Shown here one piece after another: positions 14,015-14,108 of a stretch of DNA of 14,108 nucleotides. Each line of letters opens with the position of its first letter. Position 1 is the first letter of the stretch. The position numbers were made by a program, and so were the translations under genes. The DNA is from Anaerolineales bacterium (GTDB taxonomy: Bacteria > Chloroflexota > Anaerolineae > Anaerolineales > JABWBV01). The notes beneath the pieces were generated by a model. That model ran no database searches, was not told where the DNA came from, and worked only from the letters and a program-made list of their open reading frames with translations. The stretch covers positions 1 to 14,108 of the forward strand of contig JALUWE010000166.1 in NCBI GenBank assembly GCA_027019845.1, read 5' to 3'.

Positions 14015-14108
14015 GAGCGCAGCGACCGAAGAATCCGGAGCGCAGCGACCGAAGAATCCGGAGCGCAGCGACCGAAGAATCCGGAGCGCAGCGACCGAAG
14101 AATCCGGA
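14015..14108 (+). repeat. 23-bp tandem array, at least four units, cut by the window end
   Basis: Units at 14015-14037, 14038-14060, 14061-14083 and 14084-14106 are identical (gagcgcagcgaccgaagaat plus ccg), and a fifth begins at 14107. The same unit is present in about 1.5 copies inside element 1. The true length of the array lies beyond the window. Confidence 0.95.

Overview
The window reads as chromosomal DNA of a moderately GC-rich bacterium. My best guess is Chloroflexota (Anaerolineae-like). I base this on the gene mix, the HELGRP-type histidine-kinase H-box, and dense short interspersed repeats carrying the 'gtcattctgag ... gcgcagcgaccgaagaatcc' and 'gtcactgcgag' modules. The taxon is inferred, not proven. 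All twelve convincing genes lie on the + strand, in four or five transcription units separated by repeat-rich gaps.

Region 1 (188-3719) is a housekeeping cluster: yqeY, then pgpH (c-di-AMP phosphodiesterase), ybeY (rRNA-maturation RNase) and dgkA (lipid or undecaprenol kinase). It resembles the conserved Firmicutes-style yqeY...phoH-pgpH-ybeY-dgkA order, but phoH is absent. A perfect TATAAT box lies so close to the yqeY ATG that the transcript is probably leaderless.

Region 2 (3720-5259) starts with a seven-copy 18-bp minisatellite that fills most of the gap up to the Shine-Dalgarno of a pyridoxamine-phosphate-oxidase-fold protein. An endonuclease IV-like TIM-barrel protein follows.

Region 3 (5302-7569) is an OmpR/PhoB-type response regulator and its sensor kinase. 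It is followed by two 28-bp direct repeats and a clear intrinsic terminator.

Region 4 (7649-10591) is a probable three-gene operon: an AI-2E/PerM-family membrane protein, a TerC-family metal transporter, and an APH/choline-kinase-fold phosphotransferase of unknown substrate that overlaps terC by 4 bp.

Region 5 (10592-11169) has no gene. It holds two MITE-like inverted-repeat elements; the first has 17/18 bp terminal repeats, a candidate AGTA target duplication and an internal 28-bp perfect palindrome.

Region 6 (11170-13949) is a probable operon. A PII-like/CBS sensor protein overlaps an ArsB/NhaD/SLC13-type ion transporter by 4 bp, and a DedA-family membrane protein follows. The window ends inside another repeat cluster with at least four 23-bp tandem units.

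Most genes belong to known families. The features I find most worth follow-up are the coupled PII-CBS sensor and transporter, the minisatellite abutting a ribosome-binding site, the MITE-like elements, and the kinase H-box that lacks the phosphatase Thr/Asn.
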